A DNA stretch of 19,171 nucleotides, taken from assembly GCA_903895005.1 (NCBI GenBank), contig CAITSH010000009.1, positions 1 to 19,171 on the forward strand. The letters run 5' to 3'. The notes beneath the pieces were generated by a model. The model was not told the origin of the DNA. It did not search any database and saw only the letters and a list, made by a program, of their open reading frames with translations. This DNA comes from an uncultured Pseudomonadota bacterium. Its GTDB lineage: Bacteria > Pseudomonadota > Gammaproteobacteria > Burkholderiales > SG8-39. Position numbers and translations under genes: made by a program. This document shows, in pieces, positions 1-8,308 of the stretch (the first letter of the stretch is position 1; the number at the start of each line of letters is the position of its first letter).

Positions 1-326
1 ATCAACTGATCGAGATAACCGGACAACGCGGCGTAGCTGCGTTCGGCCACCCGGAGGTTTTCGTCTGTTCTGGGCAGGGTCTCGCGCTCAAGGTGAGCCA
101 GGAACGCTTCGAGCTCTTCGGAGAACCGTGTCACGCCATCAAGTCCGACAATCTGCAACGCGCCGTGGGCCTGATGCAAGTGCACCTGACTGGCCTTCAA
201 CTGACTTGCTTCAGCGTTATTGGCGGCGAATTTTTTCAACGCCTCCAGGGAACGGGCGAGCGACTGGTCGATCTCCCCCTTTACCCAGGAGAGCGGTCCG
301 ACATCAAATTCGACGCGCGAGTTCAT
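1..326 (-). CDS. pilL: PilL/ChpA-type chemotaxis hybrid histidine kinase, N-terminal fragment (runs off left edge)
   Basis: Only the first ~108 codons are present; the gene continues beyond base 1. PilL/ChpA is the CheA-like kinase of the pilus chemosensory system; it takes the signal from PilJ via the PilI adaptor and phosphorylates PilG and PilH. The visible part is helical and fits the N-terminal FimL/Hpt-like domain of the family: residues 51-61 read HQAHGALQIVG, followed by GVTRFSEELE at 64-73, a characteristic PilL/ChpA block. H51 aligns with the phospho-acceptor position of Hpt domains, but N-terminal domains of this family are often degenerate, so its activity is uncertain. The start is the ATG at 326, 27 bases after the pilJ stop, with no strong ribosome site. 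No pilK/cheR-like gene lies between pilJ and this gene. Family assignment is firm; domain number and kinase core cannot be seen. Confidence 0.85.
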   Translation of the reverse strand, partial: MNSRVEFDVGPLSWVKGEIDQSLARSLEALKKFAANNAEASQLKASQVHLHQAHGALQIVGLDGVTRFSEELEAFLAHLERETLPRTDENLRVAERSYAALSGYLDQL

Positions 327-353
327 GATGAGCTGATCGGTTTCCCGGGACGG

Positions 354-2609
354 TCAGGCGATCTTGAAGTTGGACACCGAACCCTTGAGTTCCTGGGCAA
401 GGTCTGATATCTGGCCGATCGACACAGCGGTCTGCTGGGTACCCTCCGTGGTCTGCTTGGTGATGGCGAGGATGTCCTGCATGTTTGCCGCAACCGAACC
501 GGCGGTGTGTGCCTGCTGTTTGGTGGTACCGGCAATGCTTTCGATCAGCTCGGCCAGCTTGGTCGAAACCTGGCCGATTTCATTCAGAGCCTGCCCAGCG
601 TTGTCCGAAAGCTTGGCACCCTCGACCACGCCCTGCGTGCTCTTTTCCATGGCGGCCACCGCTTCCTGGGTATCGGTCTGAATCGTCTTCACGATCGCGC
701 CGATCTGTTTGGTCGCCTCTGCCGAGCGTTCCGCCAGGCGCTGCACCTCCTCGGCGACCACCGTGAATCCGCGACCGGCCTCGCCGGCCGACGCCGCCTG
801 GATGGCGGCGTTGAGCGCAAGCACGTTAGTCTGTTCCGTAATGTCGGTAATCAGCTCGACGATCTCGCCGATCTCCTGCGACGACTCGCCAAGACGCTTG
901 ATACGTTTTGCGGTGTCCTGGATCTGTTCGCGAATTTCACTCATGCCGGAGATCGAGTTCTGCACCGCGGTCGTACCTTTTTGCGCCGCGGCGAGCGACT
1001 GGCGCGCAACCGTCGCAGACTCATCGGCGCTTGCCGACACCTTGCTGATGGCGGTGGCCATCGACAATACCGAGTTTGAAGTCTCCTGAATTTCCTTGGA
1101 CTGCTTCTCGGCGGCGGCGAGCAGGCGTGTGGAGGTCTGTCGCGCCGCGTCGGTCGCACTTGACACCTGCGCGGCGGCCTTGTTGATGCGTCCGACCAGT
1201 ACGCGCAGCTCTTCAATGGTGTAGTTGACCGAGTCGGCGATGGCACCCGTGATGTCCTCGCTCACTGTCGCGGTCACCGTCAGGTCGCCGTCGGCAAGAC
1301 TGCCCATTTCGTTCATCAGGCGCAAAATCGCGTCCTGGTTGGACTGGTTCTGGCGTGCGGCGTCCTGCCGCTGACGCTCCGATTCCTCCGCCTGCTGCCG
1401 AATGTCATCGCGATAGACCTTGATCATCAACACGATCGTGCCGATTGTCAGCAGTACGAAAAACGCCATGGCGCCGAAGTTCCTTGCCCGTCCGGCCAGT
1501 TCCTCCTGATAGGCATCGGCGAGTTTTTGCGTCGCATTGAGGAGGTTCTCTGAGTCGGCGACCACCGCACGACCCGCGGCCTTGGCGTTAACCAAGTTCT
1601 GCAGGCCACCGAGAATATCCGCCACCGCCGGTTGAAATTCCTTGTAGGCTCCTTCGAGTTCAGCGAGTTTGCCGGCCGTCTCGGTGTCCTTGGTCGCCAC
1701 GACGCGCAGTGCATCACTGCCTTTCATCAGGCCTTGCAGAATATCGCGGAACGTATTGGTGTCCTTGCCCATCAGGAAGGCGACCTCCGGATCCACAACC
1801 TCGGACGCGAGCATATTGTTGGCGTTTTTCGCAAGGCGCTGCGTCAGCATAACCAACTGCCCGGACAAGGCAACCTCGCGCTGGGCAGAGCCCGACTGTA
1901 GTTTCAATGCTGAAACCTGCTCGGCGATATCCAGGAGTGCCGGGTTGCGCGTATTGATATTGCGCACCGACGACCCGAGCGTGACGAGATTCTTTTGCTG
2001 CGCTTGGACCAAGATGAGGTTCTTGTTGGTCTTCTCCCATTCCTGAGTCAGCGCTTCGAGTACCGGCTGGACCTGGTCGGAGGTGGCAGGCAACTTGATC
2101 CCCCCGGGCGCGTCGCCGCCGCTGGTCAACAACGTCAGAAGGCTGGTGAAGGTGTCGCGCGAATCACGCAGGCGCCTGAACGCTTCGGCGCTGCCCTGCA
2201 GTCCGCCCTGCGTTTCCTTGGCGATGCGCTGTGACAACATGCGCATCTGTCCGGCTGAGGACACGTACACGGTCCCGTGCGTAGCCATTCGAACATCGAC
2301 GACCACGAACGCCGCGGTAATAAACAGGCAGATCACGATGAGCGCGAACAAGATCTGATATTGGCGCGCAACCGGCATTTTGCCGATGACAGGCAACGGG
2401 GCCCCTGAACTGCGCCCAACGCGGGCCGCATTCTCCATCACCGTACTGACCCCCTGGATCACCAGCGTCGATTCCATCGCGGGCTTTGCGTCCTTTGCCT
2501 TGACTGCGGGCGCACCGGCGGGCGACTTTGCCGGAGGCGCGGAATTTTTCGCGTTGTCCTTCTTGGCCTTGCCTTTTCCGAATTTGAACTCAGGCAGTTT
2601 GAATGCCAT
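354..2609 (-). CDS. pilJ: Type IV pilus chemoreceptor PilJ (methyl-accepting chemotaxis protein)
   Basis: 751 residues. PilJ is the inner-membrane receptor that feeds the Pil-Chp kinase and so controls twitching and pilus biogenesis. Residues 1-80 are a basic, Ala/Lys/Pro-rich cytoplasmic leader; a first membrane helix spans about 85-105. The periplasmic region has two PilJ-type helical repeats, visible as [15 protein letters not shown] (118-132) and [15 protein letters not shown] (248-262). The second membrane helix is about 379-398, then HAMP and a long signalling coiled coil. The hairpin tip at 594-621 has [18 protein letters not shown], the PilJ variant of the MCP signature (IQAASAG in place of IEAARAG), followed by [10 protein letters not shown]. 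The C-terminus has no CheR-docking pentapeptide (it ends NFKIA). A strong ribosome site GGAGG lies just before the ATG at 2609. It sits between pilI and pilL, as expected for the operon. Confidence 0.95.
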   Translation of the reverse strand: MAFKLPEFKFGKGKAKKDNAKNSAPPAKSPAGAPAVKAKDAKPAMESTLVIQGVSTVMENAARVGRSSGAPLPVIGKMPVARQYQILFALIVICLFITAAFVVVDVRMATHGTVYVSSAGQMRMLSQRIAKETQGGLQGSAEAFRRLRDSRDTFTSLLTLLTSGGDAPGGIKLPATSDQVQPVLEALTQEWEKTNKNLILVQAQQKNLVTLGSSVRNINTRNPALLDIAEQVSALKLQSGSAQREVALSGQLVMLTQRLAKNANNMLASEVVDPEVAFLMGKDTNTFRDILQGLMKGSDALRVVATKDTETAGKLAELEGAYKEFQPAVADILGGLQNLVNAKAAGRAVVADSENLLNATQKLADAYQEELAGRARNFGAMAFFVLLTIGTIVLMIKVYRDDIRQQAEESERQRQDAARQNQSNQDAILRLMNEMGSLADGDLTVTATVSEDITGAIADSVNYTIEELRVLVGRINKAAAQVSSATDAARQTSTRLLAAAEKQSKEIQETSNSVLSMATAISKVSASADESATVARQSLAAAQKGTTAVQNSISGMSEIREQIQDTAKRIKRLGESSQEIGEIVELITDITEQTNVLALNAAIQAASAGEAGRGFTVVAEEVQRLAERSAEATKQIGAIVKTIQTDTQEAVAAMEKSTQGVVEGAKLSDNAGQALNEIGQVSTKLAELIESIAGTTKQQAHTAGSVAANMQDILAITKQTTEGTQQTAVSIGQISDLAQELKGSVSNFKIA

Positions 2610-2725
2610 ACACCCTCCAGAGCGTTCGCTGATGTTGCATGTATTGTTGCGTCTTTTGCCGTATCTGATGCTTCGCTACTGTTCCATCCAACTCGAATGA
2701 CACCGCCGACACAAGCCGGCGTCTT

Positions 2726-3238
2726 TCATACGCCTGCATGCAAAAATTCGTCGTGCCGCACCAAGTCGCCGGTCGACAGTTCCTGCCAGAGCCGGCCCTC
2801 CGCATCACGATAGCTTGCGGAGATCCAGGACGCCGACGGCGCGTCCGTATCCGGTTGCAACTGTTGCACGTTGCGCAGGCCGGTCATGCGGCTTATGAGC
2901 AGGGCGGCGTTGACCTGATAGCGTTCGGCGACAAGCAGGATCCGCGCGTCGGCGGATCGCGGCGTCGGTTCGCCGCCCATGAACTTTGCAAAGTCGATGA
3001 CGCTGTGCAGATTGCCGCGAATGTTGGCGAGGCCCAGAAACCACGGTTTGGTGAGCGGGACCGAGGTGACCTGCGGCACAGGCAACACCTCCCCGGCTTC
3101 ATCGAGGCGCAAGAGAAGGTTTGTGTCGCCCACCTGCACACCCAGCCGCGTCCCCGAACTCGACTGGTCGGCGGCGCCCTTGAGGCGCTCGACGAGGTCT
3201 TGCTGGAAATCACGAAGACTGGTTTTTTTGGTGGCCAC
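2726..3238 (-). CDS. pilI: CheW-like adaptor PilI of the pilus chemosensory system
   Basis: 170 residues from the GTG at 3238. PilI is the CheW-type scaffold linking PilJ to the PilL kinase in the cytoplasm. The protein opens with a short helix SLRDFQQDLVERL (7-19) typical of PilI, then the CheW beta-barrel: RLGVQVGDTNLLLRLDEAGEVLPVP (31-55, read as consecutive strands), the conserved turn LANIRGNLHSVIDFAKFMG (70-88), and a last strand/helix region to 170. The reading frame is open further upstream to an ATG at 3289, which would add 17 residues and overlap the pilH stop. I prefer GTG because MATKKTSLRDFQ is where family similarity begins; neither start has a clear ribosome site. The 116-base gap to pilJ holds a 6-bp hairpin (2705-2720) but no T-tract, so transcription probably continues into pilJ. 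Confidence 0.9.
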   Translation of the reverse strand: MATKKTSLRDFQQDLVERLKGAADQSSSGTRLGVQVGDTNLLLRLDEAGEVLPVPQVTSVPLTKPWFLGLANIRGNLHSVIDFAKFMGGEPTPRSADARILLVAERYQVNAALLISRMTGLRNVQQLQPDTDAPSASWISASYRDAEGRLWQELSTGDLVRHDEFLHAGV

Positions 3239-3272
3239 TGCGTTCTGCCATTGGTGTGGGGATTGTGGGAGC

Positions 3273-3638
3273 CTAGCCGAGCGCGGCAATTTTCTCGAGC
3301 AACTGGCCCGGGTCGACCGGTTTGGTCAGATACTCCTTGGCCCCTTGGCGCATGCCCCAGACCTTGTCGGTTTCCTGATCCTTGCTTGTGCACATGATCA
3401 CCGGGATGTGCTTGGTCGCATCGTCACGGGTGATCGTCCGGGTCGCCTGAAACCCGTTGAGCCCGGGCATCACCACATCCATCACGATCAGGTCAGGCAA
3501 TTCGGATTTGGACTTGCTGATGCCTTCTTCGCCATTTTCGGCCAGCACAACCTGAAAACCAGCCTTAGTCAGGGTTTCGAGCATGAACTGGCGCTCAGTC
3601 GCAGAATCGTCTACTACGAGAATTTTCTTGATGGTCAT
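3273..3638 (-). CDS. pilH: CheY-like response regulator PilH
   Basis: 121 residues, a single receiver domain with no output domain. PilH is one of two CheY-like regulators phosphorylated by the PilL/ChpA kinase and, in studied species, opposes or tunes PilG in pilus retraction control. The acidic pair is D10-D11, the phospho-acceptor is D54 in VMDVVMPGLNG, the switch residue is T84 in CTSKDQ, and the conserved lysine is K106 in LTKPVDPGQ. CTSKDQETDKVWGMRQGA (83-100) is a PilH hallmark that separates it from PilG. The ribosome site AAGGA lies 8 bases before the ATG; the octamer containing it is tandemly duplicated (3644-3659), giving two Shine-Dalgarno cores. The gene follows pilG by 32 bases, in the usual operon order. 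Confidence 0.93.
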   Translation of the reverse strand: MTIKKILVVDDSATERQFMLETLTKAGFQVVLAENGEEGISKSKSELPDLIVMDVVMPGLNGFQATRTITRDDATKHIPVIMCTSKDQETDKVWGMRQGAKEYLTKPVDPGQLLEKIAALG

Positions 3639-3670
3639 GTCGCGTTTCCTTGTTTCCTTGGGTCTTATTA

Positions 3671-4138
3671 CTAGATTGCACGTTGCGGCGCATACGCGGC
3701 GACGGTCTTGAGCAGGCTGTCCTTGGCAAACGGCTTGGTGAGGTATTCGTCGGAGCCCACCATACGACCACGCGCACGGTCGAACAATCCGTCCTTGGAA
3801 GACAGCATGATCACCGGCGTGCCGGAGAACCGCGGGTTTTTCTTGATCAAGGCGCAGGTCTGGTAGCCATCGAGACGCGGCATCATGATGTCGACGAAAA
3901 CGATATCAGGCTGGTGGTCGGTGATCTTAGAGAGCGCGTCAAAGCCATCCTCGGCGAGGATGACCCTGCATCCGGCTTGCACGAGAAAAATTTCCGCGCT
4001 CCGGCGAATGGTGTTCGAGTCATCGATCACCATCACCTTTGTGCCGGATAGACTGACCGTGTCGTTCACTAATCTGGTCCCCTGTGCGTCCGCCCGATCC
4101 GCCAATGGCGCGGTCGCGGGCACCCGTTCCGATCGCAT
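3671..4138 (-). CDS. pilG: CheY-like response regulator PilG (start uncertain)
   Basis: 155 residues from the ATG at 4138. Single receiver domain; PilG is the regulator that promotes pilus extension downstream of the PilL/ChpA kinase. The acidic pair is D39-D40, phospho-acceptor D83 in FVDIMMPRLDGYQTCALIKK, switch region MLSSKDGLFDRARGRMVGSD (111-130) and K135 in YLTKPF; all are PilG hallmarks. The start is a real choice. ATG 4138 has AGGA 7 bases upstream and lies about 18 bases after the predicted transcription start, which favours it. GTG 4069 also has AGGGGA 8 bases upstream and would give 132 residues, the normal family length. The extra 23 residues (Ala/Arg-rich, no recognised motif) have coding-like third-position GC. 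It is the first gene of the pil operon here. Confidence 0.92.
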   Translation of the reverse strand: MRSERVPATAPLADRADAQGTRLVNDTVSLSGTKVMVIDDSNTIRRSAEIFLVQAGCRVILAEDGFDALSKITDHQPDIVFVDIMMPRLDGYQTCALIKKNPRFSGTPVIMLSSKDGLFDRARGRMVGSDEYLTKPFAKDSLLKTVAAYAPQRAI

Positions 4139-4162
4139 GACAACGTCCTGCAATCGACGCAG

Positions 4163-4190
4163 ACTATACGCCTAAATAGTGAAAAAACAA
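4163..4190 (-). promoter_or_regulatory. Candidate sigma70-type promoter for the pilGHIJL operon
   Basis: On the minus strand, TTGTTT (4190-4185) and TATAGT (4168-4163) are separated by 16 bases. The predicted start point is near 4156, followed by AGGA (4149-4146) and the ATG of pilG at 4138. The arrangement is coherent but found by eye only. Confidence 0.4.
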
Positions 4191-4288
4191 ATCGTTGCGA
4201 AATGTTCTGAAAGCAGATTGGCATGTACCGGGCTGGCCGGATTGCCCCAATCCCAAAGCGTTTTTTGCGGGCGCCCTGCGGGATCTCC

Positions 4289-4471
4289 CTACACTTCAAC
4301 CATTTCGAAATCTTCCTTGCGCGCGCCGCATTCGGGACACGTCCAGTTCATCGGCACATCCTCCCAACGCGTTCCGGGGGCGATGCCTTCATCGGGCAAA
4401 CCGGCCTGTTCATCGTAAATCCAGCCGCAAATGAGGCACATCCAAGTCTTGTATTCAGTGGTGACTGTCAT
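4289..4471 (-). CDS. rubA: Rubredoxin
   Basis: 60 residues from the ATG at 4471. Rubredoxin is a small cytoplasmic electron carrier with one iron held by four cysteines. The two binding loops are plain: CLICG at 12-16 and CPECG at 45-49, with metal ligands C12, C15, C45 and C48. Between them are the usual GWIYDE and PDEGIAPGTRWEDVP segments (16-21, 27-40), so the protein is complete and of normal length. The frame also opens at a TTG six bases upstream, but neither start has a clear ribosome site. It is divergent from thiD and lies 150 bases upstream of pilG on the same strand; the promoter in front of pilG suggests it is a separate unit. Its redox partner cannot be told from this window. Confidence 0.95.
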   Translation of the reverse strand: MTVTTEYKTWMCLICGWIYDEQAGLPDEGIAPGTRWEDVPMNWTCPECGARKEDFEMVEV

Positions 4472-4491
4472 ATTCAAAGGTGGGTTAGAAT
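4461..4491 (+). promoter_or_regulatory. Candidate promoter for thiD-thiE
   Basis: A good -10 TAGAAT (4486-4491) is preceded by GTGACT (4461-4466), four of six matches to TTGACA, with a long 19-base spacer. It would give a leader of about 120 bases before thiD. I looked for a thiamine riboswitch (thi-box) in that leader and did not see one. Confidence 0.3.
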
Positions 4492-4617
4492 GAGTATCCG
4501 CATCTTACCTTGTTGCTCATCGTGCTTCTAGGTTTGGTTCGAACCCTTCAGCCGAGGGGATTGCATCCTCGCCCCGGTCCGCTCAAGCCAGATTTTCCTC
4601 CCAGGTAGCACCCCCGC

Positions 4618-5445
4618 ATGCCATCCGCCCCGCCCATCGTGCTTTCGTTTGCCGCCAGCGACCCCTCGGGTGGCGCCGGCATCCAGGCTGACATCATGAC
4701 GCTGTCCTCGATGGGCTGCCACGCCCTGTCGGTGATCACCGCCATTACGGTGCAGGACACAGCCGGGGTCGATGACATCCTGCCGATCGACTCGGACTGG
4801 GTCGCCGACCAGGCCCGCCTGATTCTTGAAGACATGCCGGTCGCGGCTTTCAAGATCGGCCTGCTTGGCAGCGTTGAGAACATTGCAGCGATCGCCGAAG
4901 TGGTGTCAGACTATCCCGACGTGCCCCTCATTATCGATCCCGTACTCGCTTCGGGCCGCGGTGACGAGATGGCGACCGAAGACATGATTTCCGCCCTGCG
5001 CGAACTGCTGGTGCCGCAAACAACCATTCTCACCCCCAACAGCCTGGAAGCGCGCCGCCTGGCGCAGGATGACGACGAGGACATTTCCCTCGACGAGTGC
5101 GCCAAACGCCTGCTCGAAATGGGCGCCGAGTACGTGCTGATCACCGGTACCCACGAAAATACACCGCAGGTCGTCAACACGCTCTACGGGCCCGACGGGC
5201 TGGTGCGGTCCGAGAGCTGGGAGCGCCTTCCGGGCAGCTACCACGGTTCGGGCTGCACATTGGCCTCGGCCATCGCCGCGACCATCGCCAACGGCCTTGA
5301 TATTCCCGAGGCCGTTCATGAGGCCCAGGAGTACACCTGGCAGTCTCTTGCGGCGGCCTTTCGACCTGGGATGGGGCAACACATCCCGGACCGTTTTTTC
5401 TGGGCCCGTGACATGGAAGACAAAAACGGATCCGAACCTGCCTGA
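4618..5445 (+). CDS. thiD: Hydroxymethylpyrimidine/phosphomethylpyrimidine kinase ThiD
   Basis: 275 residues, normal for the family. ThiD phosphorylates hydroxymethylpyrimidine and then its monophosphate, giving HMP-PP for thiamine synthesis in the cytoplasm. It is a ribokinase-fold enzyme: the N-terminal substrate segment FAASDPSGGAGIQADIMT (11-28) and following SVITAITVQDT (38-48) are typical, as are DPVLASGRG (107-115), ILTPNSLEA (137-145) and LITGTH (174-179). The anion-hole/catalytic segment is GSYHGSGCTLASAIAA (206-221), with catalytic-site C213. Start ATG 4618 has only a weak, distant AGGT. thiE follows 75 bases downstream and makes the next step, so the two are probably co-transcribed. 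Assignment rests on several independent motifs and on gene context. Confidence 0.96.
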   Translation: MPSAPPIVLSFAASDPSGGAGIQADIMTLSSMGCHALSVITAITVQDTAGVDDILPIDSDWVADQARLILEDMPVAAFKIGLLGSVENIAAIAEVVSDYPDVPLIIDPVLASGRGDEMATEDMISALRELLVPQTTILTPNSLEARRLAQDDDEDISLDECAKRLLEMGAEYVLITGTHENTPQVVNTLYGPDGLVRSESWERLPGSYHGSGCTLASAIAATIANGLDIPEAVHEAQEYTWQSLAAAFRPGMGQHIPDRFFWARDMEDKNGSEPA

Positions 5446-5520
5446 GCATTCAGCTCCTTTGGCAAGGCTGCACACGACCTGCACTTCAAGTACAACGAAT
5501 GACATCACCGAGCACACGCC

Positions 5521-6201
5521 ATGGCCACCCCCGTTTCAACATCTCAAGCCCAACGCCTCGTGCGCGGGCTCTACGCAATCACGCCCGACCAGATTGACAC
5601 CGCCGTTCTGGTCAGCCGGGTCAGCCAGGCGATCGCCGGCGGAATCTCCCTGCTGCAGTACCGGAACAAGGCCGCCGGGCTGCGCCTGAGGCGTGAGCAG
5701 GCGGAAGCCATCCTGCCGCTTTGCCGCGATGCCGGCGTGCCGCTCATCATCAATGACGACCTTGAACTCGCTATTGAAATTGAGGCCAACGGGGTACATC
5801 TTGGTGCCGAAGATGGCGACCTGGCCGCCGCGCGTGAAGCCCTCGGGCCACGACGCATTCTGGGCGCCTCCTGCTATAACCGTGCAGGGCTCGCCCGCAA
5901 CGCAAAAAAGGCCGGAGCCGACTATGTCGCCTTTGGCAGCATTTTCCCGTCCTCGACCAAGCCCGGCGCGGTGCGCGCGCAACTCGAGATGCTCTCTGCC
6001 GTGCGCAAAGAACTGGGACTGCCCATCGTCGCCATCGGCGGTATTACCCATCACAACGCGGCGCAGGTGTTCGCGGCCGGCGCCGATGCCGTTGCGGTGA
6101 TCAGCGACCTGTTTGACGCGCCGGACATCAATGAGCGCATCGGGCAGTTCAATGCGATTTTCGCCAACGGCAACACGCTTGCGGCGGACGCCGACGCTTG
6201 A
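5521..6201 (+). CDS. thiE: Thiamine-phosphate synthase ThiE
   Basis: 226 residues, slightly longer than the usual ~210 owing to short tails at both ends. ThiE joins HMP-PP and thiazole phosphate to give thiamine phosphate. It is a TIM barrel with the expected strand-end motifs: LYAITPD (17-23), SLLQYRNK (43-50) that binds the pyrophosphate, LIINDDLELA (75-84), GVHLGAEDGD (91-100), LGASCYN (114-120), AFGSIFPSSTKPGA (137-150), and IVAIGGITHHNA (169-180), then VAVISDLF (191-198) for the second phosphate. All key residues look intact. It follows thiD, which makes its substrate. Downstream is a 12-bp hairpin without a T-tract (6246-6284), then hemL. Confidence 0.96.
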   Translation: MATPVSTSQAQRLVRGLYAITPDQIDTAVLVSRVSQAIAGGISLLQYRNKAAGLRLRREQAEAILPLCRDAGVPLIINDDLELAIEIEANGVHLGAEDGDLAAAREALGPRRILGASCYNRAGLARNAKKAGADYVAFGSIFPSSTKPGAVRAQLEMLSAVRKELGLPIVAIGGITHHNAAQVFAAGADAVAVISDLFDAPDINERIGQFNAIFANGNTLAADADA

Positions 6202-6245
6202 GGCGGACGGAAAACCGGCCGATGTATCGCAGAAACACAGGTGGC

Positions 6246-6284
6246 CCGGCTGGAAACCCGCGCCAGACGGGCGTTTCCAGCCGG
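6246..6284. terminator. 12-bp hairpin between thiE and hemL (weak terminator candidate)
   Basis: CCGGCTGGAAAC (6246-6257) and GTTTCCAGCCGG (6273-6284) are perfect inverted repeats around a 15-base loop. On the plus strand no run of T follows, so intrinsic termination is doubtful; it could instead be an mRNA-stabilising or processing hairpin at the thiE 3' end. The rest of the 129-base gap shows nothing else I can name. Confidence 0.4.
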
Positions 6285-6330
6285 CGTATAGCACGACGTG
6301 ACCTGATTTTGTCCTGACTATTATTTCATC

Positions 6331-7632
6331 ATGACCAAAAACGAAGCATTGTTTGAGCGCGCCCAGCGCACCATTCCCGGCGGCGTCAACTCCCCCGTCC
6401 GCGCATTCCGGTCAGTCGGCGGCACGCCGCGTTTTTTTGAACGCGGTGCGGGCGCACATGTATGGGATGCCGACGGCCTTGAATATATCGACTATGTCGG
6501 TTCCTGGGGCCCGATGATTCTCGGGCACGCGCACCCGGACATTCTTGCAGCAGTGCAAAAGCGCGCCGTACACGGACTCTCATTTGGCGCACCGACGGCA
6601 ATCGAAATCGACATGGCCGAAACGCTGTGCAGGCTCGTTCCGAGCATGGACATGGTGCGCCTGGTCAGTTCGGGCACCGAGGCGACAATGAGCGCCGTTC
6701 GCCTAGCGCGCGGATTCACCGGGCGCTCCCGCCTGATCAAATTCGAAGGCTGTTACCACGGACACGGCGATGCAATGCTGGTCAAGGCGGGATCGGGAGC
6801 CCTTACGCTCGGCCAGCCGAGCTCGGCCGGCGTTCCGCCCGAAACCGTCGCGAATACCACGGTGCTCGCCTACAACGATGTAGCGGAACTCGAAGCCTGT
6901 TTTGCTCAAGGGGGTGCAGACATCGCCGCGGTCATCGTCGAACCGGTCGCCGGGAACATGAACCTGGTGGTGCCCACACCGCAGTTCCTGGCGGCACTGC
7001 GCGCGCTTTGCACAAAACATGGCGCGGTACTGATTTTTGACGAGGTGATGACGGGCTTTCGTGTTGCGCTGGGAGGCGCGCAAGCGCGTTTTGGTATCAC
7101 GCCCGACCTGACGACGCTGGGCAAGGTGATCGGCGGCGGCATGCCGGTCGGCGCTTTCGGGGGACGACGCGACATCATGCAAAAAATCGCACCGCTTGGC
7201 CCGGTGTACCAGGCCGGAACGCTTTCCGGCAATCCGGTTGCCGTCGCGGCGGGACTTGCGACACTCGAGGCCGTCTGCGCACCCGGATTCTTTGAGCGCC
7301 TCGAACAGACGACCCGTTCACTGACCGACGGACTGGTCGGCGCGGCTAAAAAGCACGGCATCGCGTTTTCAGCTCAGGCCGTCGGCGGCATGTTCGGGAT
7401 TTACTTCAGTGCCTCGGTCCCGCAATCGTTTGCGCAGGTCATGCAAAGCGACAAGGACACATTCAACCGGTTTTTCCACGCCATGCTCGACAAGGGCGTT
7501 TACCTCGCCCCTTCGGCGTACGAGGCGGGATTCGTATCGGCAGCGCATACGCCGGCAGATATTCAGGCGACGATCAACGCGGCAGACTCTGTTTTTGCGA
7601 TCCTGAAGTCAGCGCTACCACAGTCTTCGTAG
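6331..7632 (+). CDS. hemL: Glutamate-1-semialdehyde 2,1-aminomutase HemL
   Basis: 433 residues, full length. HemL converts glutamate-1-semialdehyde to 5-aminolevulinate in the C5 route of haem and tetrapyrrole synthesis, using PLP. It belongs to class III aminotransferases. Visible marks include [11 protein letters not shown] (16-26), [13 protein letters not shown] (58-70), the PLP phosphate loop [16 protein letters not shown] (113-128), CYHGHGD (141-147), the PLP-ring aspartate in [13 protein letters not shown] (234-246; D237) and the Schiff-base lysine K265 in [17 protein letters not shown] (262-278). The C-terminal [13 protein letters not shown] segment is also typical. The ATG at 6331 has no clear ribosome site. 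It lies beside the thiamine genes on the same strand, and converges with mscL. This neighbourhood (thiD, thiE, hemL) is common in betaproteobacteria. Confidence 0.97.
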   Translation: MTKNEALFERAQRTIPGGVNSPVRAFRSVGGTPRFFERGAGAHVWDADGLEYIDYVGSWGPMILGHAHPDILAAVQKRAVHGLSFGAPTAIEIDMAETLCRLVPSMDMVRLVSSGTEATMSAVRLARGFTGRSRLIKFEGCYHGHGDAMLVKAGSGALTLGQPSSAGVPPETVANTTVLAYNDVAELEACFAQGGADIAAVIVEPVAGNMNLVVPTPQFLAALRALCTKHGAVLIFDEVMTGFRVALGGAQARFGITPDLTTLGKVIGGGMPVGAFGGRRDIMQKIAPLGPVYQAGTLSGNPVAVAAGLATLEAVCAPGFFERLEQTTRSLTDGLVGAAKKHGIAFSAQAVGGMFGIYFSASVPQSFAQVMQSDKDTFNRFFHAMLDKGVYLAPSAYEAGFVSAAHTPADIQATINAADSVFAILKSALPQSS

Positions 7633-7652
7633 ACGGCAGCGCATGCCGATCT

Positions 7653-7808
7653 GTGCCAAACGCCTGGACAGCAGCAGGCGGTGCGCTAGAACACCATTTC
7701 CTTAGCCTGCCCGCTGAAGACCATCGCCTGCGATTCGTCGTCGCGGCCGGTGAAGAGGCGCTGCGAGATTACGTCGGCCGCATCAACTTTGATCGCGATA
7801 CAGTCCTA
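7653..7808 (+). pseudogene. Probable remnant of a GNAT-family N-acetyltransferase (N-terminal piece only)
   Basis: This lies in the 210-base gap between hemL and mscL. The open frame encodes about 52 residues with a pattern I recognise from the N-terminal part of a betaproteobacterial GNAT family: ALEHHFLSLPAEDHRLRF (11-28), then EEALRDYVGRINFDRDTVL (34-52). In complete proteins this is followed by a glycine-containing strand and the acetyl-CoA-binding core; here the frame passes instead into unrelated sequence and then into the mscL gene on the other strand. No proper start with a ribosome site is present. I therefore read it as a truncated, non-functional relic, not a small gene. The match is from memory of the family pattern, so confidence is moderate. 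A 5-bp hairpin (7634-7648) just after hemL lacks a T-tract. Confidence 0.5.
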
Positions 7809-7842
7809 AGCGCACCGCCTGAGCGCCGCCGTGCTGGCTGGA

Positions 7843-8268
7843 CTATTTTTTCAGCGCGTCGCGGATTTCGCGCAACAGTTTGACTTCTTCGGAGGGTTCG
7901 GGCGGCGCGGCGGGTGCGGCGGCTTCTTCGCGCTTGAGGCGGTTGATAACCTTGACGGTCATGAAAATCGCGAACGCTACGATCAGGAACGAGATCAGCG
8001 TGTTTGCGAACAAGCCGAAGTTGAGCGTCACCGCGCCGGCTTTGGCGGCATCAGCGACAGTCGCATAGGGGCCGGGGATCGTTCCGTCTTTCATGACAAG
8101 GAACAGGTTGGAAAAGTCCACTTTCCCCAGGGCAAGGCCGATGGGCGGCATGATCACATCCTTGACCAGCGAGTCGACGATCTTTCCGAAAGCAGCCCCG
8201 ATCACGACACCGACCGCGAGGTCGATGACGTTGCCGCGCATGGCAAATTCCTTGAATTCCTTGAGCAT
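7843..8268 (-). CDS. mscL: Large-conductance mechanosensitive channel MscL
   Basis: 141 residues. MscL is the inner-membrane safety valve that opens under extreme membrane tension and releases solutes on osmotic downshock. The start at 8268 is well set: AGGGAGGA lies 3 bases before the ATG and [20 protein letters not shown] is the standard N-terminus, so the longer open frame up to 8406 is not used. The first helix with the pore constriction runs about 15-43 ([20 protein letters not shown], 22-41), the periplasmic loop about 44-84 with FLVMKDG, the second helix about 85-108 ([19 protein letters not shown]), followed by an Ala/Pro linker and the C-terminal bundle helix [13 protein letters not shown] (127-139). 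It lies 40 bases after mgtE on the same strand, a membrane-transport pair. Confidence 0.96.
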   Translation of the reverse strand: MLKEFKEFAMRGNVIDLAVGVVIGAAFGKIVDSLVKDVIMPPIGLALGKVDFSNLFLVMKDGTIPGPYATVADAAKAGAVTLNFGLFANTLISFLIVAFAIFMTVKVINRLKREEAAAPAAPPEPSEEVKLLREIRDALKK

Positions 8269-8308
8269 GTGTCCTCCCTGTGTTTGCAAGTCCGTTGATT
8301 TTACCGTT

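Noticed and set aside
507..1079. Long open frames on the plus strand inside pilJ
   Set aside because: They are antisense to a gene with complete MCP motifs, and their translations show no recognisable domain; GC-rich coding DNA often leaves such frames open.
4536..4545. Palindrome GGTTCGAACC resembling a tRNA T-loop
   Set aside because: The T-stem does not continue (TTT faces TTC) and no acceptor, D or anticodon arms are found around it.
4492..4617. Possible thiamine (TPP) riboswitch ahead of thiD
   Set aside because: The leader is long enough, but I do not see the conserved thi-box elements such as CUGAGA.
6319..6324. TATTAT just before hemL as a -10 element
   Set aside because: It lies only 6 bases from the ATG and would force a leaderless start; no proper -35 accompanies it.
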